This document shows, piece after piece, positions 14,380-20,674 of a stretch of 41,740 bases of DNA. Under the pieces are notes generated by a model. It was not told the origin of the DNA and made no database searches. It saw nothing but the letters and a program-made list of their open reading frames with translations. Position 1 is the stretch's first letter. The number at the start of each line of letters is the position of its first letter. Source of the DNA: a virus. The translations under genes and the position numbers were made by a program. The DNA is taken from IMG/VR virus record IMGVR_UViG_3300020421_000052, positions 1 through 41,740 of that record; one strand, 5' to 3'.

Positions 14380-14708
14380 GGTTGCTCACTTGCTCTATGC
14401 TCTTGTATATCTTCATTCAAAAGATTGTACAAATATTCATTTGCAAACTCGTCAAAGTATTCTGCTTCTTCAGATAGCATTTGGAACTCTCCAAAATGTA
14501 CCTCAAACCTATGCCATACTCTGTCTATGATTTCATTAAAAAGACACGCAACTACTAATTTATCTGAAGCGAACTCTTCAAAGTTAAACTTGGTAATTTT
14601 CTTACCATTGTAGATGAACGTACTCATTTCTTCATCATACAATCTAGCAAGGTGATATTCTATTTCAGAATATAAATCTTCTTGCATTTTTAAATGTTGA
14701 TTTGACAT
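14376..14708 (-). CDS. Hypothetical acidic helical protein
   Basis: A 110-residue protein starting at ATG 14706-14708, with AAAGGAG eight bases upstream; a start two codons earlier is less well placed. It is acidic and helical throughout, rich in Phe and Tyr (FNFEEFASDKL, EAEYFDEFANEYLYNLLN). The start codon lies at the centre of the dyad TTTGACTATGTCAAA, shared exactly with the gene starting at 16846. No family recognised. Confidence 0.65.
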   Translation of the reverse strand: MSNQHLKMQEDLYSEIEYHLARLYDEEMSTFIYNGKKITKFNFEEFASDKLVVACLFNEIIDRVWHRFEVHFGEFQMLSEEAEYFDEFANEYLYNLLNEDIQEHRASEQP

Positions 14709-14727
14709 AGTCAAACTCCTTTCTTTG

Positions 14728-14871
14728 TTATTCTATTGCTTCTAAAAGTTTTTCCAAAGGTGAACCTTTAAACTTTTTAGAAGTAAAAGTTTCCATTGGA
14801 AGTCCCTTGTAAACAAGGGCTTTCAAATGTTTATGTTGACTACTCGTCAACTGTATGTGTCTATATATCAT
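14728..14871 (-). CDS. Hypothetical 47-residue protein
   Basis: Frame from ATG 14869-14871 to TAA 14728-14730 with AAAGGAG nine bases upstream. The product reads like a small HTH-type or kinase-fragment-like helix bundle (LTSSQHKHLKALVYKGLP, then a helix ending LEKLLEAIE). It fills the gap between two clearer genes. Unknown function. Confidence 0.6.
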   Translation of the reverse strand: MIYRHIQLTSSQHKHLKALVYKGLPMETFTSKKFKGSPLEKLLEAIE

Positions 14872-14900
14872 ATTATTATTCTCCTTTCTTTTTGTTATGC

Positions 14901-15164
14901 TTAATCAAAGCATTCGTTTTTATATTCGCCATTCTCATCTTCATAATGACAGTAATCAATACGAAATTCAGAGGTGCAATCTCTACAACCCATCAATTCA
15001 TTTTCAGTTATATCATTATGTTTTAACTTTGGAAATGTTGCTATCCATTCCCCTTTTTTATTTTGGTTTAAAGTAACATTATCATCTGCACCACAGTTTA
15101 TATATTCATGATAGTAGAAATAAATATTTGTACTTTTACAATCTGGACATTTATAAATACTCAT
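14901..15164 (-). CDS. Small zinc-ribbon-like protein
   Basis: An 87-residue protein starting at ATG 15162-15164; the ATG at 15185 lies inside the ribosome site. Two CxxC knuckles are present, CPDC near the start (YKCPDCKSTN) and CRDC at about two thirds (MGCRDCTSEF), the spacing of a zinc ribbon, plus further cysteines. Between them lies a beta-rich segment. It could bind nucleic acid or a protein partner such as host RNA polymerase, which is not testable here. Overlaps the stop of the preceding gene. Confidence 0.65.
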   Translation of the reverse strand: MSIYKCPDCKSTNIYFYYHEYINCGADDNVTLNQNKKGEWIATFPKLKHNDITENELMGCRDCTSEFRIDYCHYEDENGEYKNECFD

Positions 15165-15165
15165 A

Positions 15166-15339
15166 TTATTTACTGTCCCTTTCATTTAAAAATTGATTAA
15201 ATAATTGTTCACCTATTTCTGAACATTTACTAGCGAACTCATCTTGATATTGGTTAACAAACTCTTCCCACTCTTCGTGGTGTATTTCACCAAACACATC
15301 AAGATGTGATTTTTTTAATGATTGCCATAGTTCATGCAT
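15166..15339 (-). CDS. Hypothetical 57-residue acidic protein
   Basis: Frame from ATG 15337-15339 to TAA 15166-15168, with AAAGGA eight bases upstream. The product is helical and acidic (VFGEIHHEEWEEFVNQYQDE) with an IGEQLFNQFL helix near the end. It follows the four-hairpin gap at 15363-15482. Unknown function. Confidence 0.65.
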   Translation of the reverse strand: MHELWQSLKKSHLDVFGEIHHEEWEEFVNQYQDEFASKCSEIGEQLFNQFLNERDSK

Positions 15340-15362
15340 AGTATTTTCCTTTCTTTGTTGCT

Positions 15363-15482
15363 AATCAAATATAATTATTTGATTAAAGGGTAGCTAGAAA
15401 CTTGGAGAGTACCTTTACTCTAGCTACCTTTTAATTAAATAAAAGGTGGTGCAGTTTAATGCTTTCACATAAGGTCTGCACC
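15363..15482 (-). ncRNA. Cluster of four hairpins, possible structured RNA element
   Basis: Within 120 bases of non-coding sequence there are four stems: AATCAAATA/TATTTGATT (15363-15384), GGTAGCTAGA/TCTAGCTACC (15389-15428), ACCTTTTA/TAAAAGGT (15426-15447) and GGTGCAG/CTGCACC (15448-15482). The second and third share three bases, so they compete at their edge. No open frame of note crosses them. They could be an intercistronic RNA, a processing or attenuation element, or a regulatory leader for the downstream small gene. Called ncRNA only provisionally. Confidence 0.4.
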
Positions 15483-15529
15483 ATACCTACATTACATAAC
15501 ATACCTACTTTCAAATTACAAGTTTTAAT

Positions 15530-15652
15530 TTATTTAGAAATAAATCTGCCAGTTATTGGGTCGTGTTTGACTGCCAGATAACCTTGGTTATTTGAAAATG
15601 TACCAACAGTTTTATATCTGTCAGTAGTTCTTTGTCTATATAATTTATGCAT
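15530..15652 (-). CDS. Hypothetical 40-residue basic protein
   Basis: The credible start is ATG 15650-15652, just after the stop of the cysteine-rich gene and behind GAAAGG; the long frame to 15880 is antiphase to that gene. The product MHKLYRQRTTDRYKTVGTFS continues to ITGRFISK and is basic with a beta-like middle. Unknown function. Confidence 0.55.
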   Translation of the reverse strand: MHKLYRQRTTDRYKTVGTFSNNQGYLAVKHDPITGRFISK

Positions 15653-15671
15653 AATGTTATGCCTTTCTTTT

Positions 15672-16382
15672 TTAGTGTTGATAAATTGCAACACTCTTTG
15701 CGTTAATATTTGAACCACTACATAACACACATTGTTCGCAGGTGGTTCGTTTACCTGCTTCCTTAGAAGCTGGACAAAGGACTTCATGCTTCGCATCAAG
15801 TTCTTCATTCTTTTGTAGGACTCTAAAAGTCCTAAATCCTTTTGACCAAAATTGTTTACTTTCTTCGTAAGTATCAGCACTCATCATGCATTGGTCAGCT
15901 CGTACATCAGCACTTCCAATCTTTGATTGGTGAGTGTAGCCAGTATGCTTTTTAGCTTTGCTAAGTAAACTGTCCCAGATGTAGCTAGGTACTGCTGAAG
16001 GGTCGCCATAAGTACCAAGTCTTACGACTTGATTTTCGCCTAGACTTTGTATGTCTTTGTGATTGTCAACCTTAGAATAATTACCTTTCTTAAATGCTCT
16101 ATAAGTTGCCAGTACACCTTGATATAATTTGACATAGCAAGTTCTACCTTTAGCTTGTTTTCTGTTTGGTTCATCTGTGATTATTCCCCTATGTTTACAA
16201 TTACCACATATTGAAAAATCTTCGCCAGTCTTACTGGCAAGTAATGGGTCTATATCACTACGAATGATATAGGTCTGAGCCATATTACCAGTCTTTTTGT
16301 TTTTACTTCCATTGAAGTAAATGACTACGATATCCTTGTTATCAATCAAAGACTCACCTTGATAGATGATTGTACCAGTCAT
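15672..16382 (-). CDS. Cysteine-rich conserved phage protein
   Basis: A 236-residue protein, the largest gene in this stretch. Cysteines are arranged as CxxC in ICGNCKHRG (about 59-62), one in GRTCYV, one in DQCMMS, one in LCPASKE, and CxxCxxC in TCEQCVLCSG near the C-terminus. Other strongly conserved-looking parts are VRLGTYGDPSAVPSYIWDSL, HTGYTHQ, and FWSKGFRTFRVL. I know this pattern from many phages and mobile elements but no proven function. The cysteines suggest zinc or iron-sulfur binding, and the distribution of motifs looks enzymatic. GAAAGGA precedes the ATG. Confidence 0.7.
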   Translation of the reverse strand: MTGTIIYQGESLIDNKDIVVIYFNGSKNKKTGNMAQTYIIRSDIDPLLASKTGEDFSICGNCKHRGIITDEPNRKQAKGRTCYVKLYQGVLATYRAFKKGNYSKVDNHKDIQSLGENQVVRLGTYGDPSAVPSYIWDSLLSKAKKHTGYTHQSKIGSADVRADQCMMSADTYEESKQFWSKGFRTFRVLQKNEELDAKHEVLCPASKEAGKRTTCEQCVLCSGSNINAKSVAIYQH

Positions 16383-16405
16383 AATTATTTATTTCCTTTC
16401 AATTA

Positions 16406-16738
16406 TTATATTGCTTCTAATTGACAAATAGCAGGATAACTACTTTCTTTATCAACCATTCTATTTTCATAATCTTCAAAATGTTTACATATATTTGTCC
16501 AATTATGTTTATTATCTGGTAAATCATGGTCGCCGTCCCAACTTCCATCTTCACCATAATAATCTGCACCACCAGTAATTTTTTTGTTATAATGTTCTGA
16601 TAGTCTTTGTTTATCTTTTTTATCCAAGTAATTATAGGTGATACTTAATCCATAAGTACCATCTAAAACTTCCTTAGCTATTCCATAGCAATAAATTTTA
16701 TCGCCATTCTTTTTAGTATAAATAAATTCTTCACTCAT
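16406..16738 (-). CDS. Hypothetical protein
   Basis: A 110-residue protein with a beta-rich N-terminus (EFIYTKKNGDKIYCYGIAKE), an aromatic and acidic middle (GGADYYGEDGSWDGDHD) and a helical end. AAAAGGAC lies upstream of the ATG. No family recognised. It follows the 34-residue gene by a few bases. Confidence 0.6.
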   Translation of the reverse strand: MSEEFIYTKKNGDKIYCYGIAKEVLDGTYGLSITYNYLDKKDKQRLSEHYNKKITGGADYYGEDGSWDGDHDLPDNKHNWTNICKHFEDYENRMVDKESSYPAICQLEAI

Positions 16739-16741
16739 AGT

Positions 16742-16846
16742 TTAAGTCCTTTTTTTTAGGGTTACTATCATTGATGATTTGGTAGGAAATTTTATTTCCT
16801 TTATCCAAACTTTCTTTTTAAAGTTTGCTATTTCTATTTTTGACAT
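16742..16846 (-). CDS. Hypothetical 34-residue basic peptide
   Basis: Frame from ATG 16844-16846 to TAA 16742-16744 with AAAGGA upstream. The product is short and lysine-rich (MSKIEIANFKKKVWIKEIKF...). The start lies in the dyad TTTGACTATGTCAAA, identical to that at the 14708 start. Small size limits confidence. Confidence 0.5.
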   Translation of the reverse strand: MSKIEIANFKKKVWIKEIKFPTKSSMIVTLKKRT

Positions 16847-16887
16847 AGTCAAATCCTTTCAGTTAGAGTTAATTATAAATTAAAGTA

Positions 16888-17106
16888 TTACTTCCAATAA
16901 GTCAAATATAATTTTAAACAATGTTTATAAAATAATTGATTATTAAATTCTGGAAACTCTTTTATAAGTTTTCCATAGGCAGTTCTTAGATGCCTAGACT
17001 TTTTCAAAAACATAAAAAACTTTTCATCACAAAGTTTTATTTTTTCTGAAATATTTTCATATTCTCTGGTTAAGTCAAACCAGTTTTTAGTCTGTTTTTT
17101 ATTCAT
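16888..17106 (-). CDS. Hypothetical basic protein, first gene of the leftward arm
   Basis: A 72-residue lysine- and aromatic-rich helical protein (MNKKQTKNWFDLTREYENIS..., FFMFLKKSRHLRTAYGKLI). It is the first leftward gene next to the divergent control region, with AAGGA upstream and a promoter candidate at 17173-17201, so it should be among the first genes expressed. Such first early genes often encode host-takeover factors, which is inference only. Confidence 0.6.
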   Translation of the reverse strand: MNKKQTKNWFDLTREYENISEKIKLCDEKFFMFLKKSRHLRTAYGKLIKEFPEFNNQLFYKHCLKLYLTYWK

Positions 17107-17172
17107 AGTTTTTTTCCTTAGTTTTAATAATTAAAGATTTAATCAACAATCTTAAAATGATTTTATTCATTG

Positions 17173-17201
17173 AGTATGCTTTTTGTAGTTTAACTTCTCA
17201 A
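17173..17201 (-). promoter_or_regulatory. Leftward early promoter candidate
   Basis: On the minus strand TTGAGA (17196-17201) and CATACT (17173-17178) are 17 bases apart. The -35 box differs from consensus at one position and the -10 box at two. The predicted start near 17165 gives a leader of about 60 bases to the first leftward gene, containing an AAGATT/AATCTT dyad at 17136-17155. Confidence 0.4.
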
Positions 17202-17217
17202 AAAAATCTAAAGTTTG

Positions 17218-17297
17218 TTGAAGTATATTTAATTATTATTTATATACTACAAAGTAGTAGTATATAAATAATAATTAATATTTATTAAATACTTCAA
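17218..17297. repeat. Long hairpin 1 of the control region
   Basis: Perfect 22-bp stem, 17229-17250 with 17257-17278, around the loop AAAGTA (17251-17256). Beyond a small internal loop a further 9-bp stem TTGAAGTAT/ATACTTCAA (17218-17226 with 17289-17297) closes the structure. The apex CTACAAAGTAGTAG is shared with hairpin 2. Confidence 0.85.
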
Positions 17298-17450
17298 AAA
17301 ATTCTTTTGAAATTTTGATGATAAATTTCTCTGGCATTTTTAAAAAATGGGCAAGTAAATTTGAATCTCAAAAGAATCTTTGAAGTAAGAATCAAAAGAT
17401 AAAAGAATCAAGAAAAACTGGGAAAATTTTTGGGAAGGAAATCAGGGAAG

Positions 17451-17574
17451 TCCCAGTCTTTCTAGGTTAAAATATCTTTATAGACTCTATAATTTCAATA
17501 GTCTACAAAGTAGTAGACTATTTAAATTATTCTTTAGAGTCTATAAAGATATTTTAACCAAGAAAGACTAGGGA
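17451..17574. repeat. Long hairpin 2 of the control region (about 54 bp paired)
   Basis: From the outside in: TCCC/GGGA, AGTCTTTCT/AGAAAGACT (17455-17463 with 17561-17569), one mismatch, a perfect 25-bp stem (17465-17489 with 17535-17559), TAATTT/AAATTA, and a 10-bp stem AATAGTCTAC/GTAGACTATT (17497-17506 with 17513-17522) around AAAGTA. The whole inverted repeat covers 124 bases and directly precedes the GTCA-N6-TGAC array. Confidence 0.88.
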
Positions 17575-17587
17575 GTCTAGGGCAAAT

Positions 17588-17773
17588 GTCAAGTTATTGA
17601 CACTGTTGGTTTTTTGACAGTTGAAAACGTCAGAATATTGACAGACAGAGTCAATCTTTTGACGATTAGCTAGAAATCAAGGTAGAAAAGGGATTCAGAG
17701 CCGTCAATTTCTTGACAAGGTGTCAAAGTCTTGACAGTGTGTCAGATTTTTGACGAGGTGTCAGATTTATGAC
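17588..17773. repeat. Iteron array GTCA-N6-TGAC, seven perfect dyads plus one half site
   Basis: Fourteen-base dyads start at 17588, 17629, 17650, 17703, 17722, 17741 and 17760; a degenerate copy that keeps only the right arm starts at 17605. Consensus GTCARNNTNTTGAC, with A instead of T at the eleventh base in the last copy. The last four are spaced exactly 19 bases apart with spacers AAGGT, AGTGT and GAGGT. Regular spacing and conserved outer arms point to cooperative binding of a dimeric protein, as at replication origins or multi-operator control regions. Confidence 0.85.
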
Positions 17774-17802
17774 AGTCTAGGGAAATCAAGGGAGGGGGAC
17801 AC

Positions 17803-17846
17803 AAAAAAAGAGGGGGTGTGTGTATAATATAAAAAAGGGTACCCCC
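17803..17846 (-). terminator. Terminator-like hairpin facing left
   Basis: On the minus strand GGGGGT (from 17841-17846) can pair with ACCCCC (from 17812-17817) around a loop of about 23 bases and is followed by TC and seven T residues (17803-17809). It would stop leftward transcripts coming from beyond the virion arm before they enter the iteron region. The large loop makes this tentative. Confidence 0.35.
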
Positions 17847-18085
17847 AAAAAATTAGGGAGAAAATGGAGTTGTAGTTGTTGATAATGATTATTAATGGGG
17901 GAGTCCTCAAATAGATTTACACAACACTGCACGAGGGATGCAATAGAGTCTATATAGTTATGTGTTATGTGATTTGTGTTTCCTACAGATATACCTATTA
18001 ACCCTGGAAACTTAGTCATAAGTATATCATACTTTTTTAAAACTCACAATAGTATTTTTTTCTTTTTTATAAATACATTATAGTG

Positions 18086-18091
18086 TATAAT
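18086..18091 (+). promoter_or_regulatory. -10 box of the small terminase gene, possibly leaderless
   Basis: A perfect TATAAT ends seven bases before the ATG at 18098-18100. With usual spacing, transcription would start at or next to the start codon, giving a leaderless messenger, in line with the absence of any Shine-Dalgarno there. No good -35 box is present at 17 bases (only a T-run), so activation or a different sigma factor may be needed. Confidence 0.4.
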
Positions 18092-18097
18092 ACAATA

Positions 18098-18796
18098 ATG
18101 AAAAAGCAACCTAAACATTTATTGTATGCTCATTTAGATGATTCAGGTCTCAGAGACTTAATTAAAGAAACGGCAGCCACCAGAAAAAAGGTAAACGCAG
18201 GTAGAGACTTAATTGAGATGAGACGTGAGTACATGAGAAGAGTTGAAGAGAGGAGACTTAATATGACTAAAAGAAAAGCTAATAAATTACCTAAAGAACA
18301 AAAGGTAAAGATGTTAGAAAAAGCACAACAAAAGTACCATAACTTTGCAAAGAATACATTACCTAGTGGATTATCTCCTATGCAAGAAAAGTTTTGTTTA
18401 GAATATACAGCAACAGGTGATACTTTAACTGCATGGAGAGCAGCAGGTTATAAAGAAGGTAAGACTGAAGCTGATACTCGTGCAGAAAGTAAAAGATTAT
18501 TAAAGAATGATAAGATTGAAGAAAGATGTAATCAAATAAGACTAGACGCAATGAAAGATGTAGGTCTTAATATTAATGAAGTTGTAAAAAAGTTTATGAA
18601 AGTTTATGACAGAGGTATGGAAGAAAATGATTTAACTAACTCTAATAGAGCAATGGAGTTTATAGGTAAACATCTAGGTATGTTAATTGAACGTAAAGAA
18701 ATTAAACAAGACATTACAACTAAATCACCTGAAGAATTAGAACGTGAGATAAAGCATTATGAAAATGTTGTCAAGCTTGAACAAGGTAATAAATAA
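18098..18796 (+). CDS. terS: Terminase small subunit
   Basis: A 232-residue protein from ATG 18098 (a GTG five codons earlier overlaps the -10 box and is unlikely). After a basic, helical N-terminal extension of about 90 residues, the segment LSPMQEKFCLEYTATGDTLT, AWRAAGY and AESKRLLKND matches the helix-turn-helix DNA-binding part of the Terminase_2 small-subunit family. The later helices (VVKKFMKVYDRGME, RAMEFIGKHLGM) would form the ring oligomer. It recognises phage DNA and feeds it to the large subunit. First gene of the virion arm, ahead of a small membrane protein and the large terminase. The long basic extension is larger than in minimal small terminases. Confidence 0.85.
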   Translation: MKKQPKHLLYAHLDDSGLRDLIKETAATRKKVNAGRDLIEMRREYMRRVEERRLNMTKRKANKLPKEQKVKMLEKAQQKYHNFAKNTLPSGLSPMQEKFCLEYTATGDTLTAWRAAGYKEGKTEADTRAESKRLLKNDKIEERCNQIRLDAMKDVGLNINEVVKKFMKVYDRGMEENDLTNSNRAMEFIGKHLGMLIERKEIKQDITTKSPEELEREIKHYENVVKLEQGNK

Positions 18797-19013
18797 AGTT
18801 ACTAAATATTTAATTAATATATTTGCAGGTATATTAATTTTTTGGGTTCTATATATGTTTACTATGGCAGGATGGAATACATTCTGTAAAGGATGTCCAG
18901 TTAAATGGTACACAACAAATGTTGAACCTTATATACCTAGACCTGAACCTAAACCTAAACCACCTATCATAGAAGATGATGAAGAAGACTGGGAAGATTC
19001 AGAATGGGAATAA
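18759..19013 (+). CDS. Small membrane protein with proline-rich acidic tail, spanin candidate
   Basis: An 84-residue protein starting inside the end of terS (38-base overlap; an ATG two codons later is also possible). A basic amphipathic start is followed by one membrane helix (about residues 19-38, FAGILIFWVLYMFTMAGW), a CKGC motif, then the proline-rich stretch YIPRPEPKPKPPI and a tail of Asp, Glu and Trp. The N-in, C-out orientation is suggested by the lysines. In T7 the inner-membrane spanin gene 18.5 lies at this same place, between the two terminase genes, so a spanin-like role is possible. No lipobox is visible and no sequence family is recognised. Confidence 0.6.
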   Translation: MKMLSSLNKVINKVTKYLINIFAGILIFWVLYMFTMAGWNTFCKGCPVKWYTTNVEPYIPRPEPKPKPPIIEDDEEDWEDSEWE

Positions 19014-19129
19014 AAATAATTAAGGGGACTACACATTGGTTTATACCTTCAAACTTTGCACGAAGAGTAAAACCAAAAGAATATAAATCACCAGTAATAA
19101 ACTATGGACCTAATACAAGAACCAAGTAG
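19004..19129 (+). CDS. Hypothetical 41-residue basic protein
   Basis: Frame from ATG 19004-19006 to TAG 19127-19129, with GGGAAG seven to eight bases upstream. The product is basic with an aromatic start (GIKIIKGTTHWFIPSNFARR). It overlaps the membrane protein's end by 10 bases and the large terminase start by 26, which would couple terminase translation, since that gene lacks its own ribosome site. It fills the gap 19014-19103. Confidence 0.5.
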   Translation: MGIKIIKGTTHWFIPSNFARRVKPKEYKSPVINYGPNTRTK

Positions 19130-20636
19130 TAACTTAATTAAACTAAGAGAGTTATACTTTCAAAAAGCAGTATTACAATCTAAAGATAGCTTTCTACATT
19201 TTATAGCTATGTTTGCACCTACTCTTGTGCCTGACTGGTTAATGGGTAAACACATACATGTAATAGCTGATAAATTACAAAAGGTTGAAAGTGGAGAAAT
19301 AAAAAGACTTATGGTGTTTCTTCCCCCACGTTCTTCCAAGTCAGTGATATGTTCCAAGTTATTTCCTGCGTGGTACGTAGGCAGACACCCACAACATGAG
19401 ATATTAACTGTATCACACTCAGACCAATTAGCTTCAGACTTTGGTAGAAGTGTAAGAGACTTAGTTAATTATGATTTATTTAATACAGTATTTCCTCAAG
19501 TGGAACTACGTAGTGACGTAAGAGCAGCAGGTAAATGGAAAACAAATCAAGGTGGAACTTATTATGCAGCAGGTGTTCGTAGTCAGATTGCAGGTCGTGG
19601 TGCCCATGTAGCCATACTAGATGACGTAATGTCTGAAGAGGACTCCTTTAGTGAAACAGGTAGACGATACGTAAAGGAATGGTACCCTTCAGGTTTACGA
19701 ACTCGTATTATGCCTAATGGTTCAATTGTAATTATTAATACACGTTATCATGAAGATGATTTATGTGGTTGGTTATTAAGACAAGAATCACAAGTTGAAT
19801 TAGAAAATAAATGGGAAGTAATAAAGATACCTGCATGGGTAGACGAACCTTCAAGTAAATTGCTGAACTTACCAGTAGGCTCAAGTTATTTTCCTGAGTG
19901 GAAGCCAACTGAAATACTAAAGAATGATGAAGAAGAGATAAAAGCAAGTAATGGCTCACGATATTGGGAGTCTCTTTATATGCAGAATCCTGTGCCTGAT
20001 ACAGGTGGTATAATTAAAAAGAAGTGGATTCAGTGGTGGGATTATGATGAGCCACCTGCATGTGACTATATAATACAAACATATGATACTGCATTCTCTA
20101 CAAAGACTACAGCAGATTTTAGTGTGATACAGACCTGGGGTATCTTTGAACATATGGAGACTGATTCAACAGGAAGAGAGAACTGGGTATCTAACTTAAT
20201 ACTATTAGGAAATGAAAAAGGTAGATTTGATTATCCTGCATTAAGAATGAAAGCACAAGAGTTATATGATTATCATAAACCTGATGTGTGTATCATTGAG
20301 AAGAAAGCAAGTGGACAATCATTAATACAAGATTTAAGACGTGCAGGTTTACCTGTGCTTGATTATATTCCTGATAGAGATAAGACTGCTAGAGTATATG
20401 CAGCTACACCTATGATGGAAGCAGGACGTGTATGGTTACCTAAAGGTCATGATTGGAGTGATGACTTATATAGTGAAGCAATTACATTTCCAAATGCACG
20501 ACATGATGACCAAGTAGACGCAATGACTATGGCAATACACTATATGAAAGAATCATGGAATTTAACTCATCCAGATGACCCTGATTATGAAGAAGGTTAT
20601 GAAAGAAAAAAAAGGGTTGCATACTGGAAGTTTTAA
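19104..20636 (+). CDS. terL: Terminase large subunit
   Basis: A 510-residue DNA-packaging motor. ATPase: Walker A-like PPRSSKS at 74-80, Walker B ILDDVM with D173-D174 followed by acidic SEED, and a coupling motif near INTRYHEDD. Nuclease: first acidic residue D328 in QTYDTAF, E399 in CIIEKKASG, and the third metal site in ARHDDQVDA with D468, D469 and D472, an RNase H-like arrangement. It pumps DNA into the capsid through the portal and cuts it. Starts at the first ATG, with no ribosome site but translational overlap with the small frame before it. Length and order are as in T4/P22-type large terminases. Confidence 0.95.
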   Translation: MDLIQEPSSNLIKLRELYFQKAVLQSKDSFLHFIAMFAPTLVPDWLMGKHIHVIADKLQKVESGEIKRLMVFLPPRSSKSVICSKLFPAWYVGRHPQHEILTVSHSDQLASDFGRSVRDLVNYDLFNTVFPQVELRSDVRAAGKWKTNQGGTYYAAGVRSQIAGRGAHVAILDDVMSEEDSFSETGRRYVKEWYPSGLRTRIMPNGSIVIINTRYHEDDLCGWLLRQESQVELENKWEVIKIPAWVDEPSSKLLNLPVGSSYFPEWKPTEILKNDEEEIKASNGSRYWESLYMQNPVPDTGGIIKKKWIQWWDYDEPPACDYIIQTYDTAFSTKTTADFSVIQTWGIFEHMETDSTGRENWVSNLILLGNEKGRFDYPALRMKAQELYDYHKPDVCIIEKKASGQSLIQDLRRAGLPVLDYIPDRDKTARVYAATPMMEAGRVWLPKGHDWSDDLYSEAITFPNARHDDQVDAMTMAIHYMKESWNLTHPDDPDYEEGYERKKRVAYWKF

Positions 20637-20645
20637 GTATATAAT
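20617..20645 (+). promoter_or_regulatory. Promoter candidate upstream of the portal gene
   Basis: TTGCAT (20617-20622), 17 bases, then TATAAT (20640-20645). It overlaps the end of terL and would start transcription about 22 bases before the portal ATG. The -35 form TTG(C/T)AT with 17-base spacing recurs at 26139 and 39026. Confidence 0.5.
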
Positions 20646-20674
20646 ATTATAATAATAACTGTGAAAGAAAAATT

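Larger units (their letters stand above)
17107..18097. other. Divergent non-coding control region, candidate replication origin
   Basis: The largest gene-free stretch, between the leftward early arm and the rightward virion arm. From left to right it holds an early promoter candidate (17173-17201), a first hairpin (17218-17297), an A/G-rich segment with repeated AAAAGAATC (about 17340-17445), a very long hairpin (17451-17574), the GTCA-N6-TGAC array (17588-17773), a terminator-like hairpin (17803-17846), and an AT-rich leader with a -10 box before the small terminase. One antisense-looking frame (17786-18019, minus) has no ribosome site. AT-rich DNA, iterons and long dyads at the divergence point of the two arms are typical of phage origins; this is an inference. 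Confidence 0.6.

Noticed and set aside
17588-17773. CRISPR array
   Set aside because: Repeats are 14 bp and palindromic, spacers only 5-39 bases and mostly 5, and there are no cas genes.
17812-17830. Rightward promoter with TATAAT in the hairpin loop at 17823-17828
   Set aside because: No -35 box at 16-18 bases upstream; the motif lies in the loop of the terminator-like hairpin.
17786-18019. Minus-strand frame of 77 codons in the control region
   Set aside because: No ribosome site, no family pattern, and it runs over the terminator-like hairpin; the C-terminal part is low-complexity hydrophobic sequence. Kept out of the gene list, though its first half could be a decayed gene.
17880-18060. 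tRNA gene in the gap before the small terminase
   Set aside because: No acceptor stem pairing or T-loop sequence could be found on either strand; I saw no convincing tRNA elsewhere in the window.
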